A stretch of DNA of 8,146 nucleotides from Alphaproteobacteria bacterium (GTDB lineage Bacteria; Pseudomonadota; Alphaproteobacteria; SHVP01), in contig JAPKDI010000045.1 of the NCBI GenBank assembly GCA_026421105.1, positions 1-8,146 of the forward strand. Reading direction: 5' to 3'. Made by a program: the position numbers and the translations under genes. This document shows, piece by piece, positions 5,773 through 8,146 of this stretch. The notes beneath the pieces are model-generated. The model did not search any database. It was not told the origin of the DNA and worked only from the letters and a program-made list of their open reading frames with translations. Numbering within the stretch: position 1 is the first letter of the stretch; every line of letters begins with the position of its first letter.

Positions 5773-6816
5773 CTACACCTCTAGAACGACCTTGCCGAAG
5801 AACTTGCGGCTCGCAATCAGATCGTGCCCGGCCTTCACATCCTTGAGGGGAAGAATTTCCTCAATTACCGGCCTCAATTTGCCCTCTTTGACAAGCTTGA
5901 GAACGATCTGGTTCGTTGAGACGGGCGCAAAATGTGTTGATGTCATCGTGAGTTGCTTGCGGAAAAACTCAATCATATCGATCTCAACTTTTTCTCCAGC
6001 ATGGGCACCTGCGGTCGACAGTCGACCGTTGAGACAAAGGGCCTCAAGGCTTTGCTGCAAAATATTGCCGCCGACGCACTCGATCACGACATCCGCGCCG
6101 CGCCCATCCGTCATCTTCATGACTTCATCGACAATGCTTTGTTTGGAGTAGTTGATCACTTCGGAGGCGCCGAGCTGGCGCGCCCGATCGAGCTTGTCGT
6201 CCGACCCAGCTGTGGCAATCACCCGCGCGCCAGCCATCGCGGCGATTTGCACTGCCGCCGATCCAACGCCCGAGCCCGCGGCGTTGACCACGACGTCCTC
6301 GCCTTGTTTAACTTTTCCCTTGGTCACCACAAGTTCCCAAGCCGTCGCCATCGCAACCTGCGTTGCCGCAGCATCAAGATCGGAAAGCCCATCAGGGATG
6401 CGAATGATATTTGGCTCAGTCACTTTGACGTACTCGGCGTACGTGCCCCAGCTGGTCACCCCAAGTTTGTCGAAGTCCAAGCAGATGTTGTCCATCCCAA
6501 GGGCACAATTGCAGATCGCTCGGCGGCACTGACCTGAAGAGGTCGTCAGTTGCGGCATCACACGATCTCCGACACTGAATGCGGTTACACCCGATCCAAC
6601 TTCGGCCACGACGCCAGCGCCCTCGACCCCGAGGATGTGCGGCAATTTGAGCGATAGGTAACCAGAAATATCGCCACGAACGTCCAGATCGAAGCGGTTC
6701 AGACCAACGGCCTTCAGGTTAATGAGAACCTCGCCCGGGCCAACCTTGGGGGTGTCTATATCTTGGTAGGTGAGAACGTCCGACGGACCGCACTCGTGAA
6801 TAACAACCGCTTTCAT
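5773..6816 (-). CDS. MDR-family NAD(P)H-dependent oxidoreductase (quinone oxidoreductase/alcohol dehydrogenase-like)
   Basis: A medium-chain dehydrogenase/reductase of 347 residues. A GroES-like domain (about 1-130) contains GVEGAGVVAEVG (63-74) and VGDRV (82-86); a Rossmann domain follows with AAGSGVGSAAVQIA (179-192) and an AT-AGSDDKLDRARQLGA cofactor region (201-217). The catalytic-zinc ligands of alcohol dehydrogenases are missing: the usual GHE reads GVE, and the early Cys position is Asn-like (GLNRFD, 38-43). That suggests a zinc-independent quinone oxidoreductase or enoyl-reductase activity. A cysteine cluster remains in the structural-zinc lobe (C97, C102, C104, C112), but its spacing is not the normal C-x2-C-x2-C-x7-C. 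ATG 6816 has GGGAG 9 bases upstream; the frame stays open to 7038, but that extension runs into the divergent gene and looks non-coding. Substrate unknown. Confidence 0.9.
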   Translation of the reverse strand: MKAVVIHECGPSDVLTYQDIDTPKVGPGEVLINLKAVGLNRFDLDVRGDISGYLSLKLPHILGVEGAGVVAEVGSGVTAFSVGDRVMPQLTTSSGQCRRAICNCALGMDNICLDFDKLGVTSWGTYAEYVKVTEPNIIRIPDGLSDLDAAATQVAMATAWELVVTKGKVKQGEDVVVNAAGSGVGSAAVQIAAMAGARVIATAGSDDKLDRARQLGASEVINYSKQSIVDEVMKMTDGRGADVVIECVGGNILQQSLEALCLNGRLSTAGAHAGEKVEIDMIEFFRKQLTMTSTHFAPVSTNQIVLKLVKEGKLRPVIEEILPLKDVKAGHDLIASRKFFGKVVLEV

Positions 6817-6919
6817 TTTTCGCCGCTCCCGAATCTCAGAAAGGGGGACTCTAACAGTAATCCCAGTGAATGGAGTAGGATCGCCGCCGCGATATCTCCA
6901 CTTTGCTGCATCGAGATCA
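6817..6919. promoter_or_regulatory. Divergent intergenic region between the MDR oxidoreductase and the NDUFAF5-like gene
   Basis: These 103 bases must carry the 5' signals of both flanking genes. I see a GGGAG ribosome-binding site for the minus-strand gene (6830-6826) and a GAGA just before the plus-strand ATG 6920, but no convincing -35/-10 pair in either direction and no clear operator palindrome. Any promoter here may use a sigma-factor sequence I cannot recognise by eye. Confidence 0.4.
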
Positions 6920-7834
6920 ATGGCCGAGACACCCCTCTTTGATCGCGCGTCCGTTGTCCGCAATCGACTGCGGTCGCACGTTCCAAACTTTCTCGTCAGC
7001 GAAGTCGCTGCGCGCCTCTCTGACCGACTATTGGACATTCAACGCACGTTCCGGGTGGCACTCGACTTCAGCGGTCGGCCCGGCCTTTCCGGGGCGCTAT
7101 CAGACTCCGGCGCCGGTGCCGCACGTGGTATTGAAACGCTCTACGTGATTGCCGATGCACCCAAGCTCGCCACGCATGGCGTGCCAGTGATCGCCGACAG
7201 TGAAGTCCTTCCTGTGGCCGACGGGCGGATTGATCTCGCCATGAGCGTGATGTCACTCCACTGGGCGAACGACCTTCCGGGCACGCTTGTTCAGGTGCGT
7301 CGAGCTTTGCGGCCCGACGGGCTTCTACTCGCTGCGTTCCTTGGCGGCGACACGCTGACTGAACTCCGCGAATGCCTCAGCGCGGCGGAAATCGAGATCT
7401 CGGGTGGGATTAGCCCCCGCGTCATTCCGTTCGCCGACCTGCGTGACGCGGGCGGCCTATTGCAGCGCGCCGGCTTTGCCCTACCGGTCGCCGATCAAGA
7501 TCGGATCAATGTCACTTATGCGTCGCCCATGGCGCTGATGCACGACCTCCGCGCGATGGGTGAGACCAACGCTTTGTCTCGGCGCCGGAAGCATTTTACC
7601 TCGCGAGCCGTGTTTGCCCGCGCGGCAGAATTGTACTTGCAGCGTTACGCGAAAGGCGATCGCATTCCCGCAACGTTTGATGTCATCTATCTAACCGGTT
7701 GGTCGCCACACGAGTCGCAGCAAAAACCGTTGCGTCCGGGAAGCGCGACATCCCGCCTCGCTGCGGCACTTGACACCGAGGAGCAACCGACCGGCGAAAA
7801 GGCATTGCCAAAGCCGTCAAAGATAGTCCCGTAG
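6920..7834 (+). CDS. NDUFAF5/BioC-like SAM-dependent methyltransferase-fold protein
   Basis: A 304-residue class I methyltransferase-fold protein matching the bacterial relatives of human NDUFAF5 (C20orf7), the complex I assembly factor that hydroxylates an arginine of a peripheral-arm subunit. Matching landmarks: FDRA near the N-terminus (7-10), MSLHWANDLPGTL (111-123), RALRPDGLLLAAFLGGDTLTELR (128-150), GGISPRVIPFADLRD (162-176), MHDLRAMGETNAL (207-219) and GWSPHESQQKPLRPGSA (260-276). ATG 6920 begins the canonical N-terminus; the frame stays open upstream to 6866, but those codons overlap the divergent promoter region. The SAM-binding loop is unusual: where relatives have LDLGCGxG this reads LDFSGRPGLSG (48-58), losing the glycine pattern. 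Its stop lies 18 bases inside the convergent nudix gene. Confident as to family; whether it binds SAM, and its true reaction, are open. It is sometimes labelled BioC in related genomes. Confidence 0.9.
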   Translation: MAETPLFDRASVVRNRLRSHVPNFLVSEVAARLSDRLLDIQRTFRVALDFSGRPGLSGALSDSGAGAARGIETLYVIADAPKLATHGVPVIADSEVLPVADGRIDLAMSVMSLHWANDLPGTLVQVRRALRPDGLLLAAFLGGDTLTELRECLSAAEIEISGGISPRVIPFADLRDAGGLLQRAGFALPVADQDRINVTYASPMALMHDLRAMGETNALSRRRKHFTSRAVFARAAELYLQRYAKGDRIPATFDVIYLTGWSPHESQQKPLRPGSATSRLAAALDTEEQPTGEKALPKPSKIVP

Positions 7835-8146
7835 CATCGCGACAAGCGGAACATCGGCGGCGGGCATCGCAAGATCGGCAAGGTTTTCCATCGCCACCCA
7901 CTTTAGCGCTTGCCCTTCACGGCCGCGGGGCTGCCCCTCCCATACCCTACAAAGATAAAGGGGCATCAATAGGTGAAACGTTTCGTAGCGATGGGAGGCA
8001 AAACAGAAGGGCGCTAGACAACTCTGCTCGATATTGATGCCAAGTTCTTCGTCAAGCTCACGAATAAGAGCGGCCTCCGGTGACTCACCGTCGGCTATTT
8101 TGCCGCCGGGGAATTCCCACAGCCCCGCCATCGATTTGTCGGCTGG
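7817..8146 (-). CDS. mutT: MutT-type nudix hydrolase (8-oxo-dGTP diphosphatase), 5' end missing
   Basis: A nudix pyrophosphatase that would remove 8-oxo-dGTP from the nucleotide pool and so prevent A:T to C:G transversions. The last 109 codons are visible; the N-terminus lies beyond the right edge, and codons before the internal ATG at 8131 (reading PADKS) continue the MutT-like frame, so that ATG is not the start. The sequence MAGLWEFPGGK leads into a complete nudix box, G-x5-E-x7-R-E-L-x-E-E-L-G-I, with all metal-binding acidic residues. The C-terminal ELDEELGI to W-E-x2-P-R-G-R-E-G-Q-x-L-K-W-V pattern is typical of MutT. It ends in TGA (7819-7817), overlapping the tail of the convergent NDUFAF5-like gene. 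Confidence 0.93.
   Translation of the reverse strand, partial: PADKSMAGLWEFPGGKIADGESPEAALIRELDEELGINIEQSCLAPFCFASHRYETFHLLMPLYLCRVWEGQPRGREGQALKWVAMENLADLAMPAADVPLVAMLRDYL

Noticed and set aside
6012..6028. Perfect 17-base palindrome CGGTCGAC-A-GTCGACCG
   Set aside because: It is in the middle of the MDR oxidoreductase coding region (around NGRLSTAG) and is explained by codon choice; the similar size to the comF palindrome appears to be chance because the arms differ.
6817..7038. Upstream in-frame extension of the MDR oxidoreductase (74 more residues)
   Set aside because: The added residues show no similarity to the family N-terminus and run antisense to the start of the NDUFAF5-like gene.

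Overview
This window looks like a chromosomal housekeeping stretch from an alphaproteobacterium with mid-range GC (judged by eye, not computed). The evidence is the gene order, which I recall as recurrent in that class: nudix hydrolase, NDUFAF5/BioC-like methyltransferase, comF, grxC, nitrilase-family amidase, DUF1178, ubiG, lysC, ptsP. No tRNA, rRNA, CRISPR, insertion sequence, phage or plasmid gene was found, and I see no new defence or mobile system.

Layout from left to right. The left edge holds the 5' end of what looks like ptsP (minus strand, apparently frameshifted), then a nitronate-monooxygenase/NADH:quinone-reductase-like flavoprotein (minus), then lysC (minus). A 129-base divergent intergenic region separates lysC from ubiG (plus). 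ubiG meets a DUF1178 gene (minus) tail to tail with overlapping stop codons. Upstream of DUF1178 on the minus strand are a Nit1-like carbon-nitrogen hydrolase, grxC, a decayed comF pseudogene (about 4994-5740) and a zinc-less MDR-family oxidoreductase. That oxidoreductase diverges from an NDUFAF5-like methyltransferase-fold gene (plus), which again overlaps tail to tail with a MutT-type nudix hydrolase (minus) that runs off the right edge.

The minus-strand block 3269-6816 (oxidoreductase, dead comF, grxC, amidase, DUF1178) reads like one operon. Glutaredoxin next to a Nit1-type amidase suggests thiol/glutathione upkeep. lysC starts the aspartate-family amino acid pathway, ubiG serves ubiquinone synthesis, and the NDUFAF5-like protein is probably linked to respiratory complex I.

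The most notable observations are the comF pseudogene with several independent lesions inside an otherwise intact block, an apparent one-base frameshift near the start of ptsP, an eroded SAM-binding loop in the NDUFAF5-like protein, and two genes (the flavoprotein and the MDR oxidoreductase) that appear to be additions to the usual gene order. Gene-order statements come from memory and were not checked against a database.
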